Numbered from the stretch's first letter, positions 16,104 to 25,701 are shown. The stretch is DNA of 64,000 nucleotides from Streptomyces puniciscabiei (GCF_006715785.1 NZ_VFNX01000001.1:2990501-3054500); one strand, 5' to 3'. Notes: generated by a model from the letters alone, not told the origin. Numbers and translations are program-made.

Positions 16104-17528
16104 CTACTGCGCGGCCTGAAGCTGCCGCAGCTGCCGCCGGACGTTCTCCAGCGCCCCCTGCCGGCGGCCCGGCACCCGCAGCCGCAACTCCGCGAGCGCC
16201 GGCCCGAGTTCACGGGCCCGCGCCACGTCCTTGATCCGGCCCCACTGGTGGTGCGCCCGGTCCACAGCCGCCTCCACGGCAGGCGCGTCCACCGCCTGCC
16301 CGGCGGCCAGCCGCACCCCCGCGACCGCGAGCCACGCCCGGCAACTGCCCACCGTGTCCCCCGCGAACATGGCGAGATCCGCCCGGACTTCGGCCCAGTG
16401 CAGGGCCTCGTCGGAAGCCGGGCCATGAGCACGCACGGCAGCCTGCTCCTGCCGAGCGGCAATCACATCGGCATCGGCATGCCGCCCGTCCTGCACGGCG
16501 GCACTGATGACGGCATGGGGGTCCTCGCCGATGGCACCGGCGTCCCGCTCGACGGCGTGGGGCTGTTGTCCGATGCCGGGCGGGATCTGCTGCACGCCGA
16601 GCGGAGCCTGACCGGTCGCAGGCGAAGGCGGCTGCACGGCGAGCCGGGCCTGACCGGTCGCGGACGAAGGCTGCTCGGCGCCGGACGGCGGCTGCTCGAC
16701 GGTGTGCGGCGCTGGTGTGGTGCCGGGCTGGGTCGGCCCGGCGGCATACGGCGCCTGCCCGGTGGCGGGTGGGGGCGGGGCCTGCCTCAGCGGGAGGGGG
16801 TGCGGGGGGTGAGGCGTGCCAGGTGCGGTGGGGGGCCGGGCTTCCGGCCGACCGGTTCGGGTGGACGGGTGGGCGAACGGGCGGCTGGGGGCCGATACCC
16901 CGGGAACGGCAGCCAGCACCAGGTCACGGCCCGCGCTGGACTCGGCGATCCGGGCCAGCGCCTGCTCGTGCAACTGAGGGAGCGGCGGCCGGTGTCCGCT
17001 GCGCAACAGCGTCGCCACCGCCTTCATGTACGCCGGCTCGGCCGCCCCCCGCCGCCCACCCGGCGCCACACGGCCGTACACCGCCGCGCCGGCCCCGCAC
17101 TCCAGCCCCCGCTCGGCGACGTACCGCCACGCCTCCGCATCCGCGTGCAGGTCCACGACCAGCGCGGTGTCCGCGGCGGAGCGCAACCGCAGCTCCTCCC
17201 GTATCCAGTGCCAGGGCAGCGCGGTGTAGCGAACCGTCGTCGAGGTGGTGCGCGCCAGCGCCAGATGGGGCAGCCGCTGCCTGCGGTCCAGCTGGAGCTG
17301 CCCGGCGATGTACACGGTCAGCGGCCCGGGCGCGGCCGCGGCGGCGCGCAGCCGGGTCAGTACGGCCTGCGGCTCCAGCGGATCGGCGAGTTCGACGACG
17401 TTGGCGGTGTCGGTGCCGGACAGCACGGCGGGGGCGACAGCGGCCAGCACCGGCAGCACACCGGCCGCGTCCACCAGGCGCCCCCGGCCCAGCGGCGAGG
17501 CCGCGAGCAGCAGCACGGTTCCGGGCAT
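16104..17528 (-). CDS. Conserved-looking two-domain protein of unknown function
   Basis: No family recognised. 474 residues in three parts. Residues 1-205 are an alpha/beta domain (MPGTVLLLAASPLGRGRLVDA, LTVYIAGQLQLDRRQR, DTALVVDLHADAEAWRYVAERG) that looks caspase- or hydrolase-like in layout, without a certain catalytic pair. Residues ~210-330 are a Pro/Gln/Ala-rich linker with degenerate repeats (PATGQAP, GVQQ). The C-terminal ~130 residues are helical and Trp/Arg-containing (AEVRADLAMFAGDTVGSCRAWL), resembling a TPR-like domain. ATG chosen for the GGAGGACC ribosome site. An earlier ATG adds 21 low-complexity residues. Confidence 0.7.
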   Translation of the reverse strand: MPGTVLLLAASPLGRGRLVDAAGVLPVLAAVAPAVLSGTDTANVVELADPLEPQAVLTRLRAAAAAPGPLTVYIAGQLQLDRRQRLPHLALARTTSTTVRYTALPWHWIREELRLRSAADTALVVDLHADAEAWRYVAERGLECGAGAAVYGRVAPGGRRGAAEPAYMKAVATLLRSGHRPPLPQLHEQALARIAESSAGRDLVLAAVPGVSAPSRPFAHPSTRTGRPEARPPTAPGTPHPPHPLPLRQAPPPPATGQAPYAAGPTQPGTTPAPHTVEQPPSGAEQPSSATGQARLAVQPPSPATGQAPLGVQQIPPGIGQQPHAVERDAGAIGEDPHAVISAAVQDGRHADADVIAARQEQAAVRAHGPASDEALHWAEVRADLAMFAGDTVGSCRAWLAVAGVRLAAGQAVDAPAVEAAVDRAHHQWGRIKDVARARELGPALAELRLRVPGRRQGALENVRRQLRQLQAAQ

Positions 17529-17678
17529 CGGTCCTCCCCCTGCAGCCCCTGTCGGCCCCTGCCGACCTGGCCGGCTCCGGGCACTCTCCACGCTCTCCAG
17601 CCAGCACCGTAACCGCTGCGGCTGCGAACGCGCGCCTCAGGCAGGCACGGGAAGGCGTCAGGACCGCAAAAGTCCCCC

Positions 17679-18872
17679 TTAGCCGTGTTCACCGCGTTCG
17701 CCACGCTCTCCGCGTTCTCCGTCTTCGCCCTGTTCGCCGTTTTCGCCGTCCGCCCCCGCCGCCTCCCGGGTTCCCCGCATCCTCCGCAGCCGCCGCACGG
17801 CGAACACCGTGGTGTCGTCGGCCAGCCTGCCGCCGCAGTGCCGCAGTACGCCGTCGCGGACCGTGCGGACCAGCATCCGGGGGTCGGCGTGGCCGGCACC
17901 GGCGGCGACCGCGGGCGCGAGCTGCCGGGCCAGTGGGTAGAAGGTGCCGCACCGGTCGCGGGCCTCGGCCACCCCGTCGGTGACCAGCAGCAGCGTCTCG
18001 TCGTCGGTGAGCGGCACCCGGTGCACGGGTGGCAGACCGCCCGCGAGGTCGGCGAAGCCGAGCGGCAGCCCGTCGCCGCTGGGCAGCTCGCGGACTCCGT
18101 ACGGGCCGACGGCGAGCGGCGGCTCATGGCCGAAGTTGGCGATCTCGATGCTCTCCGGGGCGTCCTCGGGGAAGCCGATCAGCACGGCGGTGGCGAACCG
18201 GTCGCCGTCGGCGCGGCCGAGCGCGGTGGTGTGCCGGCGGTGCCGCAGCATCCGGGTCTCCAGCCGCTCGGCGACGGTCGCGAGGTCCTTCTCGTGGTAA
18301 CCGGCCTCGCGGAAGGTGCCGAGCAGTGCGGCGGCGGTCTCCACCGCGCCGAGCCCCTTGCCCTGCACATCGCCGACGAGGACGCGGGTGCCGTGCGGGC
18401 CGGGCTGGATGTCGTAGAAGTCGCCGCCGACCCGGGCCTCGACGTCGGCGGCCAGATACACCCCGGCGTGCTCCAGTCCGGCCCAGCGCGGCGGCAGCGG
18501 GCGCAGCACGGTACGGCGGGTGGTCTCGGCGATGTCCTGGATGTGCAGGGTCTGCCGCTCCTTGCGCAGCCGTACGGCGCAGGCCACCACGGCGACCAGG
18601 ACGAAGTCGCCGAGACCGGCCTGGTACTCGCCCGGCCAGGCGCTGTCGACGGCGACGTACGTCACCACCGCCAGCACGGCGAAGGCGCCCGTCGTCCACA
18701 CCCCGCAGATCGCGGCGGCCGTGCCGGGGACCAGCACGATCCAGGTGATGATCCGGAACCGCTCGGTGGTGTTGAAGTCCAGCAGCACGATGCCGACGAG
18801 CAGCAGCAGGGACACCCAGCCGACGTTCCGGCCGCGGACGCGCAGCCGCCGGCGCCGCCGGCCGTACTCCAT
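17679..18872 (-). CDS. Membrane-anchored PP2C/SpoIIE-type phosphatase with collagen-like tail
   Basis: 397 residues. About three to four N-terminal membrane spans (VGWVSLLLLVGIVLLD, IITWIVLVPGTAAAICGVW and AFAVLAVVTYVAV) precede a cytoplasmic SpoIIE/RsbU-type serine phosphatase. Metal-binding motifs are ARVGGDFYDIQ, LVGDVQGKGLGAVETA, TDGVAEARD and LADDTTVFAVRR. These phosphatases usually act on anti-sigma antagonists. The last 24 residues form Gly-x-y triplets (GENGEQGEDGERGERGERG), a collagen-like tail not usual in this family. A GTG at 18881 is an alternative start. Confidence 0.88.
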   Translation of the reverse strand: MEYGRRRRRLRVRGRNVGWVSLLLLVGIVLLDFNTTERFRIITWIVLVPGTAAAICGVWTTGAFAVLAVVTYVAVDSAWPGEYQAGLGDFVLVAVVACAVRLRKERQTLHIQDIAETTRRTVLRPLPPRWAGLEHAGVYLAADVEARVGGDFYDIQPGPHGTRVLVGDVQGKGLGAVETAAALLGTFREAGYHEKDLATVAERLETRMLRHRRHTTALGRADGDRFATAVLIGFPEDAPESIEIANFGHEPPLAVGPYGVRELPSGDGLPLGFADLAGGLPPVHRVPLTDDETLLLVTDGVAEARDRCGTFYPLARQLAPAVAAGAGHADPRMLVRTVRDGVLRHCGGRLADDTTVFAVRRLRRMRGTREAAGADGENGEQGEDGERGERGERGEHG

Positions 18873-19049
18873 GTCCGTCACGAGATGTCCGTCACGAGCG
18901 GGCGGCCCTCCAAGTCTCTCGGCGCCTCCCAGCGAAACACGGGAGAGAACCCGCCGCATCCGGGCACTCGTCACTCTCCTGGCCGACTTGCCAGGCCCTG
19001 CCCCCCGGTGTGCTCTGGAAGGCGGGGGCGAGGAGAGAGGAGTGCTCTC

Positions 19050-19529
19050 ATGGCTCAAGCGGCACCCGTGCCCGGCGGCGTCTCCCGCCCCGGTCGCAGG
19101 GAGATCGGAGGACGGGCCTACAGCGGGCGCGCCCGTCCGCCCGACGTCTTCGACGCGCGCACCCACCGCATCGCCCACTTCGCCGTCCCGGTCGTACTGG
19201 GCCTGATCTACGGCTACTGGGTGGCCGCCGACGCCCGCCAGGGCGGCCCCATCACCGGCGGGAACCTGCTGCTCGGCTGGCTGAGCGCGCTGGTGTTCGC
19301 GGGGGTGTCCATCGCCCTGCTGAGGCTCGCCCCACGGATGCAGCGGGAGCTGCACGCGCTGCTGTGGTCGGCGTTCGCCGGCATCGCGTTCGGCTTCCTG
19401 TACATCCAGACGCCGCACTCGGTCTGGCGGTCCGTGATGATGTCGCTGCTCGTGGCGGGATGCACCTTCGGCGCGTTCTTCTACCGCTACTACACGCGCG
19501 AGGACGCTTTCGGGCGCCGCGTCCACTGA
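19050..19529 (+). CDS. Four-span membrane protein, unknown function
   Basis: 159 residues with a basic cytoplasmic N-terminus and four hydrophobic segments: FAVPVVLGLIYGYWVAA, LLLGWLSALVFAGVSIALL, ALLWSAFAGIAFGFLYIQ and VMMSLLVAGCTFGAFFYRYY. AGGAGAGAGG lies 10 bases upstream of the ATG. Divergent from the PP2C phosphatase gene and followed by a strong hairpin. No catalytic motif seen and no family recognised. Confidence 0.75.
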   Translation: MAQAAPVPGGVSRPGRREIGGRAYSGRARPPDVFDARTHRIAHFAVPVVLGLIYGYWVAADARQGGPITGGNLLLGWLSALVFAGVSIALLRLAPRMQRELHALLWSAFAGIAFGFLYIQTPHSVWRSVMMSLLVAGCTFGAFFYRYYTREDAFGRRVH

Positions 19530-19560
19530 TCCGCCCGGGCCGCGAGGGCGACGGGCGCGG

Positions 19561-19590
19561 GCGTGGGTCCCGGCGGGCCGGGACCCACGC
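19561..19590 (+). terminator. Hairpin terminator after the four-span protein
   Basis: Perfect 12-bp stem GCGTGGGTCCCG / CGGGACCCACGC with a six-base loop, about 30 bases after the stop. Only a short pyrimidine-rich tract follows, as is common for Streptomyces terminators. Confidence 0.7.
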
Positions 19591-19766
19591 CTCCCCTGTT
19601 CCCCACTTCCCTCACCCCGGTCTCCTCCCCTCACACCAGGAAACACCCGTTCGGGTGAACCCTCCACCGGAGCTCGGCGTCCCCGGTTCCGCCAAGGGGT
19701 GCGGGCCTTCGCCCGGATGCACGCGCCCCGCTCGCGCCCGCGCCCGCAGGGCCGTTGGCTGGAAGC

Positions 19767-20774
19767 GTGCCCCCACGCCTCAGGAGCGCCCTGTCGGCCG
19801 TACTGCTCGCCCTGTCCTGCCTGCTCGTGCCGTTCGGCGCGCTGGCGGCCTGGGCGGCGTACGGGCTTCTCGACACGGGCCGGTACGTCACCACGATGGC
19901 TCCGCTGGCCGCCGACCCGAACGTGCGGGAGGCCGTCGCGGACACGGTCGGTGACGGCATCCTGCGCGCGGTGGACCAGCATCTGGGCGTCCGCCCCGCC
20001 GGGGGCACCCCCTCCGGGGGCGGCTCCGTCCGGCCGTTCGTGCGCGACGCGGTGCGCTCCTTCACCCAGACCGAGGCCTTCCGGCTGGCCTGGGACACCG
20101 GCAACCGGGTCATCCACGACGCGGTCCTGCGCGCCCTGCGCGACGAGGAGGACGGCGTGACGGCCGGGCGGCCGGTCACCGTCGACCTCGCCGCCGTCAC
20201 CGACCAGGTCAAGCGGCAGCTGACCCGGGACCATGTACCGCTGGCAGCGCGCATCCCGGTGGAGCACACCGCTGTCTCCGTGCTCCCGGCGGGCCGACTG
20301 GCCTCCTTCCGGAAGGGTTTCCACGTGCTCGAAGTCGCCAGTCTCTGGCTGCCGGTGGCGGCGGTCGCCTTCGCCGCCACCGGCATCGCCCTCGCCGTCC
20401 ACCGCAGGCGCGCAGTCGCAGCGACCGCGCTGGGCACCGCCCTGGGCGGCGGCCTGCTCAGCCTGGCCCTCACGGTGGGCCGCAGCCTCACCCTCGCCGG
20501 CCTGCCCGCCGACGTGCCCCATCCGGCGGCCGGCGCGGTCTACGACGCCCTCACCGGCACCCTGCGCACGGTGGCCTGGCTGCTGCTCGCCCTGGGCCTC
20601 ACCGTGGCCCTGACCGCCTGGCTGACCCGCCGTCCGGACCGACACCGCCCGACACGCCACCGCACCACACCCGTCACGGCCACGCCGGCCACGCCCCTCA
20701 CTCCGGCCCCCGCCCCCGTCACAGGGGCGGCGGAGCCGCCTCCGGCATCTCCGGCATCCACAACCTGGGGATGA
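19767..20774 (+). CDS. Integral membrane protein with large extracytoplasmic domain
   Basis: About 335 residues. An N-terminal span (SAVLLALSCLLVPFGALAAWAAYGLL) is followed by an external domain of about 165 residues with VTTMAPLAADPNVREAVADTV and a conserved-looking region ending in LASFRKGFHVLEVAS. Three further spans and a Pro/Thr-rich cytoplasmic tail follow. This order is seen in Streptomyces membrane proteins of unknown role. Start is uncertain: GTG at 19767 or TTG at 19755, both with weak ribosome sites. Confidence 0.7.
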   Translation: MPPRLRSALSAVLLALSCLLVPFGALAAWAAYGLLDTGRYVTTMAPLAADPNVREAVADTVGDGILRAVDQHLGVRPAGGTPSGGGSVRPFVRDAVRSFTQTEAFRLAWDTGNRVIHDAVLRALRDEEDGVTAGRPVTVDLAAVTDQVKRQLTRDHVPLAARIPVEHTAVSVLPAGRLASFRKGFHVLEVASLWLPVAAVAFAATGIALAVHRRRAVAATALGTALGGGLLSLALTVGRSLTLAGLPADVPHPAAGAVYDALTGTLRTVAWLLLALGLTVALTAWLTRRPDRHRPTRHRTTPVTATPATPLTPAPAPVTGAAEPPPASPASTTWG

Positions 20775-20922
20775 GCCGGGCGCCCTGGCGGGACGCGGGG
20801 CCACATCGATCAGCGGCTCCGCCGCGGGGCGCGGGCAAGCCCAACGCCCCCGCGGCCGGGAGCGGCCCCGGGAACAACGGCGATTCCCGCACCGGGCGGC
20901 ACACACCCCGTACGCTCGGCCC

Positions 20923-21876
20923 GTGAACCGAAGCCGCGTGCGCGGGCTCGGTGTCTGGTGCGCCGGGCTGCTGCTGGCCGGGGTCGGTGTGGTGGCCGGC
21001 TGCCGGGTCGCCGGCACCGACGGGGTCACCCCCGTGCCCCAGTTGCTCGCCTTCCTGCCCTGGCTGCTCGTGCCGGCCGGTCTCGCCCTGCTGTGCGCGC
21101 TGCTCGCCCGCTGGTGGCCGGGCGTGCTGTGCGGGGCCGTCGTACTCGGCGTGCTCGCCTGGTACCTCCAGCCGTACGACGGCACCACCGGCCCCGGCGG
21201 CCCGCCGCTCGCCACCCTGCGCGTGCTGACCTCCAACCTGGAGTTCGGGCGCGGCACCCCCGCCCTGGTCCCGTGGATCCGGGCCTTGCGCCCGGACGTC
21301 GTCTTCGTCGAGGAGTGCGAGTTCACCTGCCAGGCCACACTGGAGGCCGACTTCGCGACCGGCTACCCGTACCGGCAGGCGGTCCGCGCGGCCGGCTCCC
21401 ACGGCTCGCTCATCCTCAGCCGCCGGCCCCTGAGACCGACGGCCGGCGTGCCCGGCACCATGGGCATGCCCGGCGCGGTCGCCGACGTGCACGGACACGC
21501 CGTACGCCTCCAACTCGCCCACCCCATGCCGCCGTTGCCGGGCCAGGTCGACCTGTGGCGGCGCGAGCTCGGCAGGCTCCGCGCCTTCGCGGCCGCCGAC
21601 CCCGCTGCGCCCACCGTGCTGGCCGGCGACTTCAACGCGACCCGGGACCACGCGGCCTTCCGGCACATCCTGGACACCGGACTGAGCGACGCCGCCCGGC
21701 TCGCCGGAGACGACCGCGCCGCCAGCTGGCCCGCGCGCACCGCCGCCGTCGTCGGCACCCAGATCGACCACGTCCTGCTCTCGCCGGACTTCACCGCGAC
21801 CGGCGCCCGCTTCCTGCCCGTGGCCGGCAGCGACCACCGCGCCCTCGTCGTGGACCTCACCCTCCACGACCGCTGA
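20923..21876 (+). CDS. Membrane-anchored endonuclease/exonuclease/phosphatase-family enzyme
   Basis: 317 residues. Three N-terminal membrane spans put the C-terminal EEP domain (about residues 92-315) outside the membrane. Motifs are LRVLTSNLEFG (metal Asn), VVFVEECEF (catalytic Glu), VLAGDFNATRD (Asp/Asn), TQIDHVLLS (Asp-His) and GSDHRALVV (terminal catalytic His). Family members hydrolyse phosphodiesters in nucleic acids, lipids or polyphosphates; the substrate here is not apparent. GTG start. It begins about 150 bp after the previous membrane protein. Confidence 0.88.
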   Translation: MNRSRVRGLGVWCAGLLLAGVGVVAGCRVAGTDGVTPVPQLLAFLPWLLVPAGLALLCALLARWWPGVLCGAVVLGVLAWYLQPYDGTTGPGGPPLATLRVLTSNLEFGRGTPALVPWIRALRPDVVFVEECEFTCQATLEADFATGYPYRQAVRAAGSHGSLILSRRPLRPTAGVPGTMGMPGAVADVHGHAVRLQLAHPMPPLPGQVDLWRRELGRLRAFAAADPAAPTVLAGDFNATRDHAAFRHILDTGLSDAARLAGDDRAASWPARTAAVVGTQIDHVLLSPDFTATGARFLPVAGSDHRALVVDLTLHDR

Positions 21877-21914
21877 CCCCGGGCCGGTGGTCACGAACCG
21901 GTGATAATGGCCGC

Positions 21915-23858
21915 ATGCCGCGCGAGTTCCCCATCGGCCTGACCCCTCCCGACTGGCTGGTCCGGAACCTCCGCCCCCAGCAGGCCCCGGTCAACAAGGC
22001 CGCCGTCGCCCGCGCCGCCGTCGCGATGTCCCTGCCCCTGGCGATCGGCCTCGCCACCGGCTACCCGGCGTACGGCGCCCTCGCCTCCATGGGCGCCCTG
22101 TCCGGCGTCATCGGCGACACCGCCGACGCCTACCGCATGCGCGTCCTCAACATCGCCGTACCGCAGCTCTTCGGCGCGGTCGGCGTGACGCTGGGCACGC
22201 TGGTGTACGGCCACGGCTGGTACGCGGTCGCCGTGGTGACCGGGATCGCCCTGCTCTCCGGCATGATCTCGACGATCGGCGCGGTGGCCTCGGTCTCGGG
22301 CCTGCTGCTCCTGCTGAACTGCGTGGTCGGCGCGGGCCTCCCCCTGCCGCACCCCTGGTGGCTGGCCCCGGCCCTGATGACCGGCGGAGGCCTGCTGGTC
22401 CTCCTCCTCGCCCTGCTGGCCTGGCCGTTGCGCTCCGGGGTGCCCGAACGCGCGGCGGTGGCGGACGCCTACGACACCGTGGCGGCGCTGTTCTCCGTCG
22501 CCGGCACGGACCGGACCGACGAGTACGACGAGGCCCGCCGAGCGGTCACCCAGTCCCTCAACCAGGCCTACGACCTGATCCTGGCCCGACGCGCCCGCCA
22601 CCACGGCCGCAGCCGCGAACTCACCCGCCTGCTGGCCCAGTTGAACGCCATCACCCCGGTGGTGGAGGCGGCCCCCGCGGCCCATCTGGCAGGCCGGCCC
22701 CTGCCGCCCGGGATCCCGCAGGCGATCCGCCACCTGGCCCGGGCGGTCGCGACGGGCCACACGGGCCCGACAGCCCTGAACCTCCCGGCACCGGCGACGG
22801 AGACGGCCCGCGCGGTGGACCACGCCCTGCGCCACACGGCCGAGGTGGTGACGGCCCCCGACGTGGACCCCCGGGGCATCGACGACCGCCTGGGCCGCCC
22901 GGCGGCGCTGGGCATCCGCACGGCGAGAGCGGCCCGCAACGTGATCCTCTCCGCCAACTCCTGGCGCTACGGGCTGCGCCTCGCGGTCTGCATCGGCATC
23001 GCCCAGGCCCTGGTGTCGCTGATCCCCGTGCCCCGCTCCTACTGGGTGGCCCTGACGATCACCTTCGTGCTGAAGCCCGACTTCGGCTCGGTCTTCTCCC
23101 GCGCCCTGCTGCGCGCCCTCGGCACGGTGGCGGGCCTGGTCATCGCCGCGGTGGTCCTGGCGGAGGTCCCACTGGGCTGGTGGGACGTCCTGGCGATGCT
23201 GCTCCTGGCCCCCCTGATCCCGGCCCTGACCCCCCGGGGCTACGGCTACCAGACGGCGGCGATCACCCCCGTGATCCTCCTCCTCTCGGACATCCTGAAC
23301 CACCAGGGCACGGCCCTTCTCCTCCCCCGCCTGACGGACTCACTCCTGGGCTGCGCGATCGCGCTCACCGCCGGCTACCTCCTGTGGCCGGAGAGCTGGC
23401 GCACCAGGGTCGGCGACCGCCTGGCCGACGCGGTGGCGGACACGGCCCGCTATGTGGAAGCGGCCTTCGCCCCCGACGGCGACCCGGCCGCCCGTGCCCG
23501 CATGCGCCGCCGCCTCTACCGCGACCTGTCGGTGATCCGTACGGAGTTCCAGCGGGCCCTGACCGAACCACCGCCGACCGGCCGGCGTGCCGCCGCGTGG
23601 TGGCCGCTGGTGGTGGCGGTGGAGCGGATCGTCGACGCGACGACGGCCGCCCGCGTCCGCGTGCGGCACGGGGCACCGCCCCCGGCCCCGGCCGAGATCG
23701 CCCAGGTGGTCCTGCAGCTCCGGGAGCTGTCGGAGGGCGTACGGGACGCGGAAACCCTGACGCCGGTGCGCACGGATCTCACCGGTCCCGCGGGCAGTGT
23801 CCTGGAGCCCCTCCGCCAGGAGGTCGCGGCGGCCAGGTCGATCGCTTCCCCTCACTGA
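21915..23858 (+). CDS. FUSC-family inner-membrane protein (aromatic acid exporter-like)
   Basis: 647 residues arranged as two copies of a hydrophobic block, residues ~25-175 and ~345-500, with helical cytoplasmic segments after each. The signature NSWRYGLRLAVCIGIAQAL and PRSYWVALTITFVLKPDFG is that of FUSC/YccS-type proteins, thought to export aromatic acids or fusaric acid-like compounds. No membrane-fusion partner is adjacent, as expected for a Gram-positive. ATG at 21915, 36 bp after the EEP gene, so they could be cotranscribed. Confidence 0.85.
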   Translation: MPREFPIGLTPPDWLVRNLRPQQAPVNKAAVARAAVAMSLPLAIGLATGYPAYGALASMGALSGVIGDTADAYRMRVLNIAVPQLFGAVGVTLGTLVYGHGWYAVAVVTGIALLSGMISTIGAVASVSGLLLLLNCVVGAGLPLPHPWWLAPALMTGGGLLVLLLALLAWPLRSGVPERAAVADAYDTVAALFSVAGTDRTDEYDEARRAVTQSLNQAYDLILARRARHHGRSRELTRLLAQLNAITPVVEAAPAAHLAGRPLPPGIPQAIRHLARAVATGHTGPTALNLPAPATETARAVDHALRHTAEVVTAPDVDPRGIDDRLGRPAALGIRTARAARNVILSANSWRYGLRLAVCIGIAQALVSLIPVPRSYWVALTITFVLKPDFGSVFSRALLRALGTVAGLVIAAVVLAEVPLGWWDVLAMLLLAPLIPALTPRGYGYQTAAITPVILLLSDILNHQGTALLLPRLTDSLLGCAIALTAGYLLWPESWRTRVGDRLADAVADTARYVEAAFAPDGDPAARARMRRRLYRDLSVIRTEFQRALTEPPPTGRRAAAWWPLVVAVERIVDATTAARVRVRHGAPPPAPAEIAQVVLQLRELSEGVRDAETLTPVRTDLTGPAGSVLEPLRQEVAAARSIASPH

Positions 23859-23930
23859 GCCCTTCGCTAACCTTACGTGTCCGTCCTGGCCAGGGATCGA
23901 CGGGCATCAACTCACGCGAAGGGTTGCGCA

Positions 23931-25568
23931 ATGGGCATTCTCACTCGCCTGCGGAACGCATTCAGCCGCTCCCGCAAGGGACGCCCCACCGAGGCAGAGG
24001 ATGCACACCGCCTGCCGACCCAACCGGAAACCACACCCCACACGACCGACCGCACCGTCCCCGAACCCCGCCGCTCCTCCCCCGAGGAGCACGACCTGGT
24101 GGCAGCCGCCTTCGACAAGGTGAAGGTCCCCCACCCGACAGAACCGACGAAGCCCGAGCCAGAGCCGAAGCCCGAGCCCGAGGCGCCGGTCGAGCCCGAG
24201 GCTGAGGCGCCGGTCGAGCCCGAGGCTGAGGCGCCGGTCGAGCCCGAGGCTGAGGCGCCGGTCGAGCCCGAGGCGCCGGTCGAACCCGAGGCGCCGGTCG
24301 AGCCCGAGGCCGAGACGCAGCCCGAGCCGGAGGCTGAGGCGCAGGTGAGGCCCGAGGCTGAGGCGCAGGCCGCGCCGGAAGCCGAGGCGGAGGAGGCCGT
24401 CGAGGCGGCGTCCGTGACGGTGGAGGAGCCCACCGCACCGACCGACGAGCCGACCGCCCCGCAAGCCGCCGACGGCGAGGACGCCCCACAGGGGCCACCC
24501 GCACCCGACGACGAGACCCGCACGGGTGGTGCGGGTGGGAACGACACCGCCGAAGGCGAAGCCGAGGCGGAGGCGCCCCACGCCGAAGCACCGCAGACAA
24601 CCCGCGAAGCCGAGGCGGAGGAGGCCGTCGAGGCGGCGTCCGTGACGGTGGAGGAGCCCACCGCACCGACCGACGAGCCGACCGCCCCGCAAGCCGCCGA
24701 CGGCGAGGACGCCCCACAGGGGCCACCCGCACCCGACGACGAGACCCGCACGGGTGGTGCGGGTGGGAACGACACCGCCGAAGGCGAAGCCGAGGCGGAG
24801 GCGCCCCACGCCGAAGCACCGCAGACAACCCGCGAAGCCGAGGCGCACGCCGAACCGGCTCCCACGCCGGAGGCGGTGTCGGCCACGAAGACCCCCGCCA
24901 CCCCCCTCGCCAGGGTCAAGTCCCGCACCCCCTCCCTCGCCACCGCCTACAAGGCCGCCACAGCGACGCTGAAGAAGACCGACCTCACCGGCACCCGAGC
25001 CAAGGTCTACCTCGTGCTCGACCGCTCCGCGAGCATGCGGCCGTACTACAAGGACGGCTCCGCCCAGGCCCTCGCCGACCAGACCCTCGCCCTCGCCGCC
25101 CACCTGGACCCCGAGGCCGCGGTCCACACCGTCTTCTTCTCCACGGAGCTCGACGGCACCACCGACCTCACCCTCACCCCGGACCACGAGACCAAGATCG
25201 ACGACGTCCACGCCGGCCTCGGCCGCATGGGCCGTACCAGCTACCACGCCGCCGTGGAGGCCGTACTCGCCCACTACGACCAGTACGAGAAGGACACCAC
25301 CCCCCGCACCCCCGCCCTCGTCGTCTTCCAGACCGACGGCGCCCCGGACGCGAAGACCCCCGCCACCCAGGCCCTCACCGACGCGGCGCAGTCGCACCCC
25401 ACCGTCTTCTTCTCCTTCGTCGCCTTCGGAGAGCACGACAACAAGGCCTTCGACTACCTCCGCAAGCTGAAGACCGGCAACACGTCCTTCTTCCACGCGG
25501 GCCCCGCCCCCCGCGAGCTGACCGACGCGGAGCTCTACGAAGGCGTACTCGCCGCCTGGCGGCCGTAA
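23931..25568 (+). CDS. VWA-domain protein with long acidic repeat region
   Basis: 545 residues. A basic N-terminus ([18 protein letters not shown]) precedes an acidic Pro/Glu/Ala-rich region from about residue 75 to 310, then a von Willebrand A domain (~360-535) with the metal site: VLDRSASM (DxSxS), [12 protein letters not shown] (Thr) and FQTDGAPD (Asp). The VWA resembles the TerY/TerF type seen with tellurium-resistance clusters, but no ter genes are near. The repeat region contains an exact 228-bp tandem duplication and octapeptide EAPVEPEA repeats. Role probably scaffolding or metal-dependent binding; no signal peptide is seen. Confidence 0.85.
   Translation: MGILTRLRNAFSRSRKGRPTEAEDAHRLPTQPETTPHTTDRTVPEPRRSSPEEHDLVAAAFDKVKVPHPTEPTKPEPEPKPEPEAPVEPEAEAPVEPEAEAPVEPEAEAPVEPEAPVEPEAPVEPEAETQPEPEAEAQVRPEAEAQAAPEAEAEEAVEAASVTVEEPTAPTDEPTAPQAADGEDAPQGPPAPDDETRTGGAGGNDTAEGEAEAEAPHAEAPQTTREAEAEEAVEAASVTVEEPTAPTDEPTAPQAADGEDAPQGPPAPDDETRTGGAGGNDTAEGEAEAEAPHAEAPQTTREAEAHAEPAPTPEAVSATKTPATPLARVKSRTPSLATAYKAATATLKKTDLTGTRAKVYLVLDRSASMRPYYKDGSAQALADQTLALAAHLDPEAAVHTVFFSTELDGTTDLTLTPDHETKIDDVHAGLGRMGRTSYHAAVEAVLAHYDQYEKDTTPRTPALVVFQTDGAPDAKTPATQALTDAAQSHPTVFFSFVAFGEHDNKAFDYLRKLKTGNTSFFHAGPAPRELTDAELYEGVLAAWRP
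24183..24312 (+). repeat. 24-bp tandem repeats encoding EAPVEPEA
   Basis: Near-identical 24-bp units (GAGGCGCCGGTCGAGCCCGA plus GGCT) repeated at least three times in full, then as shorter 15-bp derivatives. All keep the reading frame of the VWA protein, so copy number could change without breaking the gene. Confidence 0.85.
24378..24833 (+). repeat. Exact 228-bp tandem duplication inside VWA gene
   Basis: Two adjacent 228-bp copies (24378-24605 and 24606-24833) read as identical at every base, encoding 76 residues twice. A further 12 bases of the unit follow. The absence of synonymous differences points to a recent duplication or ongoing homogenisation. Confidence 0.92.
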
Positions 25569-25593
25569 CACTCGGTCACCACGGGCAATCCTC

Positions 25594-25636
25594 GGGCCGC
25601 CCCTTCCCACGCTGTAAAACGGGAAGCGGGCGGCCC
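25594..25636 (+). terminator. Hairpin after the VWA gene
   Basis: GGGCCGCCCCTTCCC pairs with GGGAAGCGGGCGGCCC (one bulged base) around a loop containing TGTAAAAC. It lies 25 bases after the stop and before the metG promoter region. Confidence 0.6.
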
Positions 25637-25701
25637 ACCCGTGTCGGCTACGATTTCAAGGTTCGAAACCGCAGAAAAGCAGCGACCTGGGAGCAGCCAC
25701 G

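Noticed and set aside
20317..20330. Possible second parS (GTTTCCACGTGCTC)
   Set aside because: Only the central CACGTG matches; the outer bases break the ParB consensus.
17679..21338. A single 1219-codon minus-strand frame
   Set aside because: Only the C-terminal ~397 codons look like protein (PP2C phosphatase); the rest is antisense to three well-supported plus-strand genes.
24183..24312. Regular short repeats that might suggest CRISPR
   Set aside because: Units are contiguous with no unique spacers and keep one reading frame; they are coding tandem repeats.
23907..25610. Long Gly/Leu/Arg-rich minus-strand frames with strong repeats
   Set aside because: Mirror of the repeat region in the VWA gene; no start signal or domain.
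25655..25672. GGTTCGAAACC resembling a tRNA T-arm or half LexA box before metG
   Set aside because: No acceptor, D or anticodon arms around it, and the second LexA half-site is missing.
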